Below are positions 42,282-50,604 of a stretch of DNA of 55,886 nucleotides, piece after piece. A program made the position numbers and the translations under genes. A model generated the notes under the pieces. The model was not told the origin of the DNA. It ran no database searches and was given only the letters and a program-made list of their open reading frames with translations. The number at the start of each line of letters is the position of its first letter. Position 1 is the first letter of the stretch. This DNA is from PALSA-607 sp036510735 (lineage in GTDB: Bacteria > Actinomycetota > Actinomycetes > Acidothermales > Acidothermaceae). The stretch lies in NCBI GenBank assembly GCA_036510735.1, contig DATCDK010000002.1:1-55886 (forward strand), written 5' to 3'.

Positions 42282-43208
42282 CTACTTCGCAGCGAGGGAA
42301 GCGAGGGCGGTCGTCGCGGTGACGACAGCCGTTGCCGTGCACACGTTGGTCGGCTTGCCGCCGGTCATGTCGCAGATCTCTGCGGTGAAGACGTCTGCGC
42401 TCGCCTGAATCGCCGCACCCGGCTTCGAGGTGGCATTGCCCATGGTCGCGGCGACCGCGTCAGGCGTCAGACCCGACAGCACAGTTGGGGCGTAACTCGT
42501 ACCGTTCTGCCGCCACTTCCCACCGAAGTCAATGAAGGGATATCCCGGTTGACCCGGTGTGGCGCCGCCGTACTGCTCGAACAGCGCGTTCTCGGCGGTG
42601 GTCAGGCTCTGCAGCGGCTTGTTGTTGCCGTCGACCTGCTCCTTGGCGTCGAAGTCGATGTAGCTGCTCTTGTACGACGCATCACGGAACGACAGCGTCG
42701 GGATATGCGGGGCACTGTTGTCCGTGGACGACGAGTACGTCGTGCTCAGCCCACTGAACGTGCCGAAGCGTGCCAACGCGACCGCCAATGGCCAACGGGT
42801 CGCCCCGCAGTTCGGGCACCACTCAGCACCGACGTACAAGATCTGAGGTAAGCCGTTGGAGGCCTTCAGCGCGGGGGTCGTCATCGCGCTCGGTGGCCCG
42901 GTGACCTTGCTCAGATCAGGCTGCGCCGACAGGCTCGACGTCGCGACAGTGGCGACCGCCTGGCTGACCGCCGAGGACGCGGGCAGAACGTCGCTCGCAC
43001 CCGCGCTCTTCTTGGTGTGCAGGCCGGCGAACACGATGCCGACGATCACGACGATGACGGCGAGCACACCGCCGCCGGCCATGAGCAGGTTGCGCTTGCG
43101 GTCGGCACGCTGCTGAGCGGCGCGTTGAGCGGCAATGCGCTCGGTGGCAGCCTTCTTGGCGGCGTACTTGGTCGACGTCCGACCCTTGTCGTCGCGTCCG
43201 TCAGCCAT
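42282..43208 (-). CDS. DUF929 thioredoxin-like membrane protein (CPNC)
   Basis: 308 residues, same plan as 40789-41694: MADGRDDKGR start, a single membrane helix at 41-62 and a DUF929 domain with GAEWCPNC (Cys131, Cys134 at the same positions). The CPNC dipeptide differs from CPYC in the paralogue, which should shift redox potential. It also has an extra loop (YGGATPGQPGYPFIDFGGKW) where the other is shorter. First gene of a three-gene unit (DUF929, VKOR, DUF929). ATG 43208. Confidence 0.88.
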   Translation of the reverse strand: MADGRDDKGRTSTKYAAKKAATERIAAQRAAQQRADRKRNLLMAGGGVLAVIVVIVGIVFAGLHTKKSAGASDVLPASSAVSQAVATVATSSLSAQPDLSKVTGPPSAMTTPALKASNGLPQILYVGAEWCPNCGATRWPLAVALARFGTFSGLSTTYSSSTDNSAPHIPTLSFRDASYKSSYIDFDAKEQVDGNNKPLQSLTTAENALFEQYGGATPGQPGYPFIDFGGKWRQNGTSYAPTVLSGLTPDAVAATMGNATSKPGAAIQASADVFTAEICDMTGGKPTNVCTATAVVTATTALASLAAK

Positions 43209-43411
43209 CCGGTACCTCTCACTGGTTCGACCACATTTGGGCCAGCAGGCTCAACCCGACCTCGGGCCTCGCTGGGTTAAGCGTAACCGCTCGCCCGCCT
43301 TGACCAACGCATCGGACTCCCGTGACGGTTCCTGAACCGACCGACCAAATGCGACGAGTCGCGGCAGCCCCCTTCCGGACAGCGCTGCCCGGACCGCACC
43401 GCCGGACAGCC
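43209..43411. other. Region upstream of the disulfide operon
   Basis: About 200 bp between the DUF929 start and the bldC terminator. It must hold the operon promoter, but no -10/-35 pair could be chosen with confidence. Confidence 0.35.
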
Positions 43412-43448
43412 AAAAGGCGCCGACTCCCCGTTGGGTAGTCGACGCCTT
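43412..43448 (-). terminator. Terminator of bldC
   Basis: On the minus strand AAGGCGTCGACT pairs with AGTCGGCGCCTT (one mismatch) around an 11-nt loop, and TTTT is at the base. It lies 48 bp beyond the bldC stop, a conventional intrinsic terminator. Confidence 0.7.
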
Positions 43449-43495
43449 CAGTGCTGCCCTACATGCGTGCGATGAGCTGTGCCGTGCTGGTCGAG

Positions 43496-43705
43496 CTAGT
43501 CGCTCTCGCGCTGTTGCGGAATCCCGCCCAGCAGAGCCCGAACCTCAGTCTCGCGGTAGCGGCGGTGTCCACCGAGCGTGCGGATCGACGTGAGCTTGCC
43601 CGCCTTCGCCCAGCGCGTGACCGTTTTGGGGTCGACACGGAACATCGTCGCCACCTCGGCCGGGGTCAGTAGCGGCTCAGCCTCGGGTGTGCGCGTGCTT
43701 GCCAA
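43496..43705 (-). CDS. bldC: BldC-family MerR-like transcriptional regulator
   Basis: 69 residues, nearly identical over its core to Streptomyces BldC: PLLTPAEVATMFRVDPKTVT, RWAKAGKLTSIRTLGGHRRY, RETEVRALLGGIPQQR. BldC is a one-domain MerR-type protein that binds direct repeats cooperatively and delays development in Streptomyces; in simpler actinobacteria its targets are unknown. Start TTG 43703-43705 with GAGGAGG 8 nt upstream. Monocistronic, ended by the hairpin above. A 363-bp upstream region with degenerate repeats may hold its control sites. Confidence 0.95.
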   Translation of the reverse strand: MASTRTPEAEPLLTPAEVATMFRVDPKTVTRWAKAGKLTSIRTLGGHRRYRETEVRALLGGIPQQRESD

Positions 43706-44068
43706 GGGAAGTTCCTCCTCGCGGACCGGCGATTGTCGGCCCTTACATTTGGGTCGGCTGCGCCGGCCCCTCTACCTTCGAACTCGGCGGACGCCGAGCC
43801 CTGACGATTTCGGGACGGCGGATGCCGGCCCCCCACTTTCCGAACTTGACCAGCGAGCTGGCCCCCACTTCATTACCGGCCAACAGAGTTGGCCGCCGAA
43901 CTTCCGAACTGTCGGGCACCGACAGCTATGCCGGGCCCATGGCTTAAATACTGCCGTTCGCGCAGGATGTCCGAAATGGCCCGACCGGGTCATCCTTGGA
44001 AGCCCCGTGGACTAGTCCGAGATACGCCATTTAGCCCCGGTTCGGCGCGCAACCGGACGAACCAAACC
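43706..44068. other. Long intergenic region upstream of bldC with degenerate repeats
   Basis: 363 bp with no gene. It contains a perfect palindrome CGGCCAAC-AGA-GTTGGCCG (43877-43895) and the string TTC(C)GAACT three times (43777-43784, 43838-43846, 43902-43910), about 62-64 bp apart. The first two follow similar G/C-rich blocks (GCCGGCCCC near 43762 and 43824). It may contain bldC control sites or a structured leader. Confidence 0.5.
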
Positions 44069-45046
44069 CTACGAGGCGTGCTCGTGAGCGCGGATCTCGT
44101 CCCAAGTGTCGCGAACCGACGACAGGCGGGCAATTGCCGCGTCGATGTTCCCGGCCCGCAGATCGCCGAGCCCGCGGCTGACATCGGCCACCGAATCGTC
44201 GAGTACGGGCGTGCTCGCGCCCAGGCCCCCGGCATCCAGCTCGACGACCGATCGAGCGTGAAATTCCTCGAGCCAGCGCCCGAGCTCCTCGAGCTCGGCG
44301 AGCGGCAGCAGAGTGGTGTCCGCCACCCGCACCGACGCCAAGGCGCGCGCCACGCAGCGCCGGGCGTCCGCCATCGGGGCTAGGTAGCGCGACGACGGTG
44401 CCGGCTGCACCGACGGACGTGGCCGCTCGACGTCCGCCTCGGTCACTTGATGATCCCGAGGCTCTTGATGATCTTGGTGGTGAGGCGAGCGGGTTGACGG
44501 CTCAGCGTCGACTGGCTCGACGTGGCGGTGGCCGGGCTGGAAGACGGCGAGCCAGGCCATCGGGACCGACCATCGCGAACTGCGCACGTGCGGGCCGGTC
44601 AGTGAGCTGCGCTCGGAGACCAGCTGGGCCAGCGTCGCCGACGCGGCGTCGATCACGGCGGCCGGCAGGAAGGACGGCAGGACGGTCGGGGCGATGTCGG
44701 TCTGGAAGTCCTCGAGCGCCAGCAGCGCGCGCCACGACATCTCCACCGGGCAGACGCGCAGCCGCCCGTCGGCCCCATCTGGCTGCAGCACGATGCCGGC
44801 CGGGTGGGCGGCGCCCTCGGTCAGATCGAGGTCCGTCACGACTCTTGGAGGCAGCGCGGTCAGTGCTCTGATGGCCGCGGCGTGCTCGCGAGCGGCCATC
44901 TGAGCGGCGGTGAGCGGCCCGGCCGCAGCGACAGCCCGCCACCAGGCCCGCTCGTCCGCGGCGAAGGCCTCGAGCGGTTCGTAGACGCGCAGGAACGCCG
45001 CAACCGCGGTCAACCCACCGCGCGCCGGACCCGAACTGCCAGTCAC
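44069..45046 (-). CDS. Conserved hypothetical actinobacterial protein
   Basis: 325 residues, no signal peptide or membrane helix. Two predicted helical or mixed domains (1-165 and 215-325) are joined by a polar, His/Pro/Glu-rich linker (STRSPHHQDHQEPRDHQVTE). The C-terminal part, LGRWLEEFHARSVVELDAGG, looks helical. Genes of this type lie next to bldC in other actinobacteria as far as I recall, but I cannot name a function. It is upstream of bldC on the same strand, separated by 363 bp. The upstream side is divergent from DUF3073. Confidence 0.6.
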   Translation of the reverse strand: MTGSSGPARGGLTAVAAFLRVYEPLEAFAADERAWWRAVAAAGPLTAAQMAAREHAAAIRALTALPPRVVTDLDLTEGAAHPAGIVLQPDGADGRLRVCPVEMSWRALLALEDFQTDIAPTVLPSFLPAAVIDAASATLAQLVSERSSLTGPHVRSSRWSVPMAWLAVFQPGHRHVEPVDAEPSTRSPHHQDHQEPRDHQVTEADVERPRPSVQPAPSSRYLAPMADARRCVARALASVRVADTTLLPLAELEELGRWLEEFHARSVVELDAGGLGASTPVLDDSVADVSRGLGDLRAGNIDAAIARLSSVRDTWDEIRAHEHAS

Positions 45047-45232
45047 AGTCGCATCGTTGCACGAGTGAGGGCATCGGGGGTGCCTTGGCGGAGCCGTCGT
45101 GGTGGCGGACGACCCAAACAGGTAGGCTGGTGCCGACGGCCCGTGCGGAAACGCCAGGCCCTCACTACTGTTCGTGGGTACTTCGAATTGTCGTCCGATG
45201 CGGGACTGCGGTCCTGACGAGGGGGTCGAGCC

Positions 45233-45487
45233 ATGGGGCGCGGCCGGGCCAAGGCTAAGCAGACCAAAGTCGCCCGTGAGTTGAAGTATTCAACTGGCGG
45301 GACCGACCTTGAGGCACTGCGCAAAGAACTAACGAGCGCGCCGCCGTCGACCAGCACACCGAACACATCGGGCTGGGTCGACGACGAGACGGACGCCGAG
45401 TTCGACGCTGATTCCGACTCTGACGACGATGAAGACGACGAGGACGACGACCTCGACGGCAAGTACGGAGCTACCGGCTCCCGGTAG
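45233..45487 (+). CDS. DUF3073 protein
   Basis: 84 residues. MGRGRAKAKQTKVARELKYS is the near-invariant DUF3073 N-terminus, basic and possibly nucleic-acid or ribosome binding. The tail is strongly acidic (DADSDSDDDEDDEDDDLDG). Found in nearly all actinobacteria, usually near purine genes as here; function unknown. ATG 45233 with GAGGGGG about 6 nt before. Confidence 0.93.
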   Translation: MGRGRAKAKQTKVARELKYSTGGTDLEALRKELTSAPPSTSTPNTSGWVDDETDAEFDADSDSDDDEDDEDDDLDGKYGATGSR

Positions 45488-45545
45488 CCGCTGCTGCCCA
45501 CTAGGCGCGCCACCCCGCCGTCCCCGCTACTCGGCCTTCGCCGAC

Positions 45546-45593
45546 TGAAGGAATTACGCGCGAATTTCGCCGCGGGACGACGTAATTCCTTCA
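45546..45593. repeat. Palindromic intergenic element, type 2, copy E
   Basis: Perfect 13-bp arms TGAAGGAATTACG (45546-45558) and CGTAATTCCTTCA (45581-45593), extended outside by GCCGA/TCGGC with one C/C mismatch. It aligns with the reverse complement of 25295-25343 over about 48 nt. It lies between convergent genes, 18 bp from the lipoprotein stop. Confidence 0.75.
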
Positions 45594-45610
45594 CTCGGCG
45601 ACGAGCGTGC

Positions 45611-46816
45611 CTAGTTCGAGGACGCCGCCACCGGGCAGGTGTAGGGCGTACCGGCGGCCTTCATCGCCTGCACCCACCCTTGGTCGTGCGCCGCGTCCGG
45701 CCGCGGCGGGTAACCGTACTTCTGAAGCTCCTCGGGGGTGGCCGTCAACGGCGACCAGTCGGGCGGGGTGCACAAGAAATGCGTGATGCTCGGGCTCGAC
45801 GCGGGGCTCTCTGCCGCCACCGAAACCGTCGGCTCCGGGCTTGACAGCGGAAAGTACACCGGCAGGCCGAGCAGCTTGTTGAACGCGGGCTGGAGAACGC
45901 CTGCGTCTGAGAGCGGAAGTTGCACACCTTCGCCCGCGTCGAGTCCGACTCCGCAAACAGTCTCGGTTACCACGATCTTCGGCGTGGACGCGAAGGTCAG
46001 GGTGATGGAGGACGTGATGGGGGGACACCCGTGTTCCGCGTCCGACGCGGTCGGCAAGCCGTTGATGACGGTCGCCAAGGCCCGGGCCTGTGTTGCGTTC
46101 AGCGTCAGCGACTTGGTCGTCGAGTCTGGCCCGACGCCCGAAACCACTAGCGTCGCGGCTTGGACCGTCATCGGGATGAACTCCGCCGCTGTGCGCACAG
46201 GTAGCCACACGACTTGCGACGAAACTCGGACGCCGATCAGGCCGCCAGCTTGCATGGCACTGACCATCAGCCAAGGCTGGTCAAACGCGGGCGTCGATGC
46301 ACCGACAAGCAGCACGTCTGCCTCATAGGGAGAGCCTCCGGAACCGCCGCCCTGGCTGGTGAATCCAGCAGGCAGGTGGGTCTGGACGAAGGTCAGCACC
46401 GAGTCGATGGTGCCGGGGACCGTGAAGAACGTATGCGCGACTGCCATGCGCTTGGTCCCTTCCGATTCCGGAGCCGCAGTCAGTTCCGGAGCAGGGGGAC
46501 TCGTGACCGGCGTTGCGCCCGCGGACAAATTCACCAGTCGCAGCAACGAGTTGGCGACAAGGGCGGCCTCTGCTGCCCGCGCCTTTTCGGTGTCCGGGCT
46601 GGGCGCTGCGGGCGAGTTCAACGTCAACGCCTGAGCACTCAGTTGAGAACTCGGCGCGGGAGAACCGATCGCACTCGGCGCGGGACTGGTTGAGGCGGGC
46701 GTGGCCGACGACCCCACAGTCCTGCTCGCACACCCGGCTAACGTGAGCGTCAACGCCGTGATAGCAAGCGCCGCGCGGCGAGTGGTCATGGCAGTCCGAC
46801 GTCGCGGCGCCATCAT
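45611..46816 (-). CDS. Hypothetical lipoprotein
   Basis: 401 residues. The tandem ATG codons at 46816/46813 are preceded by GGGAGGGGGAGG, so this start is preferred to the in-frame ATG at 46789. Signal sequence TTRRAALAITALTLTLAG with the lipobox Cys, then a Ser/Pro-rich spacer and a large exported part: MAVAHTFFTVPGTIDSVLTF, QVVWLPVRTAAEFIPMTVQA, ARALATVINGLPTASDAEHG C. The last 50 residues end TPYTCPVAASSN. No family recognised; Cys residues suggest disulfides. 105 bp beyond the purM stop on the same strand. Confidence 0.8.
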   Translation of the reverse strand: MMAPRRRTAMTTRRAALAITALTLTLAGCASRTVGSSATPASTSPAPSAIGSPAPSSQLSAQALTLNSPAAPSPDTEKARAAEAALVANSLLRLVNLSAGATPVTSPPAPELTAAPESEGTKRMAVAHTFFTVPGTIDSVLTFVQTHLPAGFTSQGGGSGGSPYEADVLLVGASTPAFDQPWLMVSAMQAGGLIGVRVSSQVVWLPVRTAAEFIPMTVQAATLVVSGVGPDSTTKSLTLNATQARALATVINGLPTASDAEHGCPPITSSITLTFASTPKIVVTETVCGVGLDAGEGVQLPLSDAGVLQPAFNKLLGLPVYFPLSSPEPTVSVAAESPASSPSITHFLCTPPDWSPLTATPEELQKYGYPPRPDAAHDQGWVQAMKAAGTPYTCPVAASSN

Positions 46817-46921
46817 CGGTTGCCTCCCCCTCCCTGCAACTACGCGCCATCACGCTAGGCGAACCGTCACGTCAGCAGGTGCCCGCGCCTGTTGAAGTGA
46901 CCGGTAGCCCCCCTTACGTGA

Positions 46922-47971
46922 TCAACCGACGAGGGTGGTGTGGCCCGGACCTTCGCCCGCATGCGCGCGACCAGCGACCCAGGCCGTCACACCGCGGCCG
47001 CGCAAGACCTCGAGCGCGCGGTCGGCGTCGGCTGCCGCAACTAGCGCAACCATGCCGACGCCCATGTTCAGGGTGCGCTCCAACTCGGGCGTCGCGACGT
47101 CGCCGAGGTGCTGGATGAGAGCGAAGATCGGCGCGGCCGCCCACGTCGTCCGATCGATTTCGATGTCGACCCCAACCGGCAACACACGGTCGAGGTTCGC
47201 CGCCAACCCGCCACCTGTGACATGCGAAAACGCGTGGACGTCGACCGCGTTGATCAAGGCGAGGCAGTCAAGGCTGTAGATCCGCGTCGGCACGAGCAGC
47301 TCCTCGCCGAGCGTGCGACCGAGGTCGTCGACGTGCGCGTCGAGTGCCAGCCCGGCTCGTGAGAGCAGGACGTGGCGGGCGAGCGAGTAACCGTTCGAGT
47401 GCAATCCGCTCGATGCCATCGCGATCACGACATCGTCGTTGCGCACTCGATGTGCGCCGAGCACTGCATCCTCGTCGACAACCCCGGTGCCTGCGCCCGC
47501 AAGGTCGTACTCATCAACGTCCAGCAACCCAGGATGCTCTGCGGTCTCGCCGCCGATCAGTGCGCAACCGGCCTGCCTGCACCCTTCGGCGATGCCACTG
47601 ACGATCGCGGCGATGCGCTCAGGGACAACCTTGCCGCAGGCGATGTAGTCGGTCATGAACAGCGGTTCAGCGCCGCACACGACGAGGTCGTCGACAACCA
47701 TGCCGACCAGATCGATGCCGATGGTGTCGTGCTTATCCATCGCTTGCGCGACAGCAACCTTGGTGCCGACGCCATCCGTCGAGGTGGCCAGCAACGGTTG
47801 GCGGTAACGCGCTGCGTCGAAGCGGAAGAGGCCCGCGAAGCCGCCGAGGCCACCGACTACCTCGGGCCGCGACGCCTTGCGGACGGACGCCTTCATCAAC
47901 TCGACCGCGCGGTCACCCGCCTCGATGTTGACACCGGCGGCAGCGTAAGTGACGGCGTCTGGGTCGCTCAC
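46922..47971 (-). CDS. purM: Phosphoribosylformylglycinamidine cyclo-ligase
   Basis: 349 residues. TYAAAGVNIEAGDRAVELMK at the N-terminus, DGVGTKVAVAQAMDKHDTIG IDLV, LIGGETAEHPGLL and the C-terminal HVTGGGLAANLDRVLP are classic PurM (AIR synthetase) blocks. It closes the imidazole ring in purine synthesis using ATP. ATG 47971 lies 1 nt after the purF stop, so the two are translated in tandem. Confidence 0.97.
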   Translation of the reverse strand: MSDPDAVTYAAAGVNIEAGDRAVELMKASVRKASRPEVVGGLGGFAGLFRFDAARYRQPLLATSTDGVGTKVAVAQAMDKHDTIGIDLVGMVVDDLVVCGAEPLFMTDYIACGKVVPERIAAIVSGIAEGCRQAGCALIGGETAEHPGLLDVDEYDLAGAGTGVVDEDAVLGAHRVRNDDVVIAMASSGLHSNGYSLARHVLLSRAGLALDAHVDDLGRTLGEELLVPTRIYSLDCLALINAVDVHAFSHVTGGGLAANLDRVLPVGVDIEIDRTTWAAAPIFALIQHLGDVATPELERTLNMGVGMVALVAAADADRALEVLRGRGVTAWVAGRAHAGEGPGHTTLVG

Positions 47972-47972
47972 G

Positions 47973-49523
47973 TCACGGATGTTCGAGCGCCGTATGTCCG
48001 AGTGTAGGGTGCGCGCCGACTGACGGCACGGTGGCCATCAATGCCTCGACCGGCGTGATTTCGAGCATCTCTTTGCCCATAAAACGCGGGTCCGGCAGTG
48101 CCGTCGGATACTCCCCGTCGAAGCAGGCACGGCAAAGATTCTGCTTCGGCCGCGTCGTCGCTGCCACCAGCCCATCGAGTGAGACGTAGGACAACGAGTC
48201 GGCACCAATCGACGTCCGGACCTCTTCGACGGTCAAGCCGTTCGCGATGAGTTCAGCCCTCGTCGCAAAGTCGATGCCGTAGAAACACGGCCACTTCACC
48301 GGCGGCGAGGAGATGCGAACGTGCACCTCGGTGGCGCCGGCTTCGCGCAGCATACGGACGACGGCACGCTGCGTATTGCCACGCACAATCGAGTCGTCGA
48401 CGACGACGAGACGCTTGCCACGGATGACGTCGCGCAACGGATTGAGCTTCAGTCGGATACCGAGTTGGCGCAACGTCTGCGACGGCTGGATGAACGTGCG
48501 GCCGACGTACGCATTCTTGACAAGGCCTGCGGCATAAGGGATTCCGGACTCTTCGGCGTAGCCGATCGCAGCTGGCGTGCCGGAGTCGGGCGTCGGCATG
48601 ACGAGGTCGGCGATAGCAGGTGCCTCACGTGCAAGTTGACGACCGAGCTCGACGCGCGTCGCGTGCACGCTACGACCGTCGAGGCTTGAGTCGGGGCGCG
48701 CGAGGTACACGAACTCGAAGACGCAGAACTTCGGATCCGGCTCGGCAAACTGCACCGACCGGTGGCCGTTCTCGTCGATTGCGAGCAGCTCGCCCGGCTC
48801 GATGTCGCGAACAAACGAAGCACCAACGATGTCAAGCGCGGCGGTCTCGCTGGCCACGACCCAGCCGTGATCAAGCTTGCCAAGCGACAAGGGCCGCACG
48901 CCGTAACGGTCACGCGCGGCATACAGCGTGTTCTCGTCCATGAACACGAAACTGAACGCGCCCTCGACCTGCCGCAGCACCTCGACTGCGGCGGTCTCGA
49001 GGCTGCGGTCGGGATGGCTCGCGAGCAACGCCGTGACCAGGTCTGTATCGGACGTCGAGCGCAGCGGCCGCCGGTCGAACACGATCTCGCCGCTGTCGGC
49101 CTGCGCCTTCTCGACGAGTTGCGCAAGATCACCGGTGTTGGTCAGGTTGCCGTTGTGCGCGAGGGCGATGCTGCCGATCGCGGTCGACCTGAACGTGGGT
49201 TGCGCGTTCTCCCAAACCGATGAGCCGGACGTCGAGTAGCGGGCGTGGCCGATCGCGATATCGCCCTTGAGGGTCGCGAGGTTCGATTCGTTGAAGACCT
49301 GCGAAACCAGGCCCATGTCTTTGTAGACAAGGATTTTCTTGCCGTCGCTGACCGCGATGCCGGCCGATTCCTGGCCGCGGTGCTGGAGTGCGTAGAGCGC
49401 GAAGTAGGTGAGGTTGGCCACCTCTTCGCCGGGGGCCCAGATGCCGAATACGCCACAGGCATCTTGCGGACCCTTGTCTTCAGCGAGCAGATCGTGATTC
49501 AGCCGGCCGTCGCCACGAGGCAC
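47973..49523 (-). CDS. purF: Amidophosphoribosyltransferase
   Basis: 516 residues. Cys23 in QDACGVFGIWAP becomes the N-terminal nucleophile after removal of a 22-residue propeptide. LQHRGQESAGIAV and the glutaminase loops follow, then the PRPP-binding VVVDDSIVRGNTQ. The C-terminal LCRACFDGEYP and other Cys fit the [4Fe-4S] (B. subtilis) type. It makes phosphoribosylamine from PRPP and glutamine, the first committed purine step. GTG 49523 with GGGAG 8 nt before. Confidence 0.97.
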   Translation of the reverse strand: MPRGDGRLNHDLLAEDKGPQDACGVFGIWAPGEEVANLTYFALYALQHRGQESAGIAVSDGKKILVYKDMGLVSQVFNESNLATLKGDIAIGHARYSTSGSSVWENAQPTFRSTAIGSIALAHNGNLTNTGDLAQLVEKAQADSGEIVFDRRPLRSTSDTDLVTALLASHPDRSLETAAVEVLRQVEGAFSFVFMDENTLYAARDRYGVRPLSLGKLDHGWVVASETAALDIVGASFVRDIEPGELLAIDENGHRSVQFAEPDPKFCVFEFVYLARPDSSLDGRSVHATRVELGRQLAREAPAIADLVMPTPDSGTPAAIGYAEESGIPYAAGLVKNAYVGRTFIQPSQTLRQLGIRLKLNPLRDVIRGKRLVVVDDSIVRGNTQRAVVRMLREAGATEVHVRISSPPVKWPCFYGIDFATRAELIANGLTVEEVRTSIGADSLSYVSLDGLVAATTRPKQNLCRACFDGEYPTALPDPRFMGKEMLEITPVEALMATVPSVGAHPTLGHTALEHP

Positions 49524-49634
49524 CTGCTGGGCTCCCTTGGAGAGATCGCGAGGAGTGAGCGGAGGAGTGGGTCGAACGATCTGACTCCAGTGTACGGGGC
49601 ACTCGACCGGATGCGACGACTCCTCGCCGATGTT

Positions 49635-50162
49635 CTAGAGGTCGGCGACGTTCAGGGTGATCTCGACGGGACCAATCGTCGTCCCGCCGGTGAGTCGTTG
49701 CACTTCGACAAAAGTTCCGGCGTCGTTGCGCAGAACCACCAGCTCATTGCTAGCAAGATCGACAACCCAGTACCAGGGCAGGCCGCCTGCCGCGTACAGC
49801 TCACGCTTGCGGCGAAGATCCACGTGTCTCGTTGAGGGCGACAGCACCTCGATGAGGAGCAACGGAGGCTCGAAGAGCGCCTCTGCGTCTGGCGCCGCCG
49901 CGACGACCGCCAAGTCGGGCACGAACTCGGCATCGGGGAGCCGCCAGCCCACGCCGGTCATGACGTCGAAGCTCCGAGAGTCGAGCACCGCCATCAACAT
50001 CGCAGTGAGAACGGAGATGGCTATGCCGTGGCGACGCGTCGTGCCGGTCACGACACACGCACCGTCCCACCACTCGGTGTGGTGCATCTCGGGCAGCGCG
50101 TCGTACTCCGCACGCGACATCGGCACGACGAGGACACCGCCAGCGGGCGCACGCAGTTCCAT
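49635..50162 (-). CDS. Uma2 family (PD-(D/E)XK) restriction-endonuclease-like protein
   Basis: 175 residues from ATG 50162 with AAGGTG 6 nt before. SRAEYDALPEMHHTEWWDG is the Uma2 N-terminal block. The nuclease triad is Asp83 (VPDLAVV), Glu105 (LLIEVLSPST) and Lys119 (RRKRELYAAG), followed by LPWYWVVDLASNEL. Family members are abundant in cyanobacteria and actinobacteria with no settled function; DNA cleavage is inferred from fold only. Starts 19 nt after the small hypothetical gene and may share its transcript. Confidence 0.9.
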   Translation of the reverse strand: MELRAPAGGVLVVPMSRAEYDALPEMHHTEWWDGACVVTGTTRRHGIAISVLTAMLMAVLDSRSFDVMTGVGWRLPDAEFVPDLAVVAAAPDAEALFEPPLLLIEVLSPSTRHVDLRRKRELYAAGGLPWYWVVDLASNELVVLRNDAGTFVEVQRLTGGTTIGPVEITLNVADL

Positions 50163-50181
50163 GACCGGCACCTTACTGCGA

Positions 50182-50538
50182 TCAGGTGGCACCAACGGCC
50201 GCCCACCATGACTGCTCACCGACCACCACCAGGTCGATCAGTTCGGGCCGAGCAACGGCCATCCGGTTTCGGAATTCCTCCCACAGACGCCAGTCTTCGG
50301 CGCGCGGTTGGCCGTCAGATCGCGGTACCGCGACGATCACGGCAGGAGCGTCGACGTCGTCGACAACCTGGGCTAGGCCGTCGAGTTCGAGCGGCCCGAG
50401 CTCTTCAGGCGGCAGTGCCATCGCGTTCACGGGACGACGATCTTCGTCGAGGAAGAGCACCCACGTGCCGCCCTCGTCGTCCGCCGTGGATTGAAGCCTG
50501 ACACCTTCAGCGATCCCGTCGTACCAGCCCTTGTCCAT
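50182..50538 (-). CDS. Small hypothetical protein
   Basis: 118 residues from ATG 50538 (MDKGWYDGIAEGVRLQSTAD); no strong ribosome site, and a GC hairpin lies just upstream. It is soluble, with a beta-rich first half (GGTWVLFLDEDRRPVNAMA) and VDAPAVIVAVPRSDGQPRAE in the middle, then a helical stretch (EDWRLWEEFRNRM). The middle hints at a Rossmann- or JAB-like sheet, but no catalytic motif is seen. Family not recognised. Confidence 0.65.
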   Translation of the reverse strand: MDKGWYDGIAEGVRLQSTADDEGGTWVLFLDEDRRPVNAMALPPEELGPLELDGLAQVVDDVDAPAVIVAVPRSDGQPRAEDWRLWEEFRNRMAVARPELIDLVVVGEQSWWAAVGAT

Positions 50539-50548
50539 CGCCCGAGTC

Positions 50549-50576
50549 TGGCCCGCGCGGAACCCCGCGCGGGCCA
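50549..50576 (-). terminator. GC hairpin terminator after the MFS gene
   Basis: Perfect 12-bp palindrome TGGCCCGCGCGG (50549-50560) and its complement (50565-50576) with the 4-nt loop AACC, 29 bp past the MFS stop. No T-run, as is common in high-GC genomes. Confidence 0.65.
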
Positions 50577-50604
50577 GCACAACTCAAGCTGTGGACAACG
50601 GCGG

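Noticed and set aside
44398..44871. Plus-strand Arg-rich ORFs opposite the gene beside bldC
   Set aside because: Composition is typical of antisense frames; the minus-strand frame has balanced protein composition over 325 codons.
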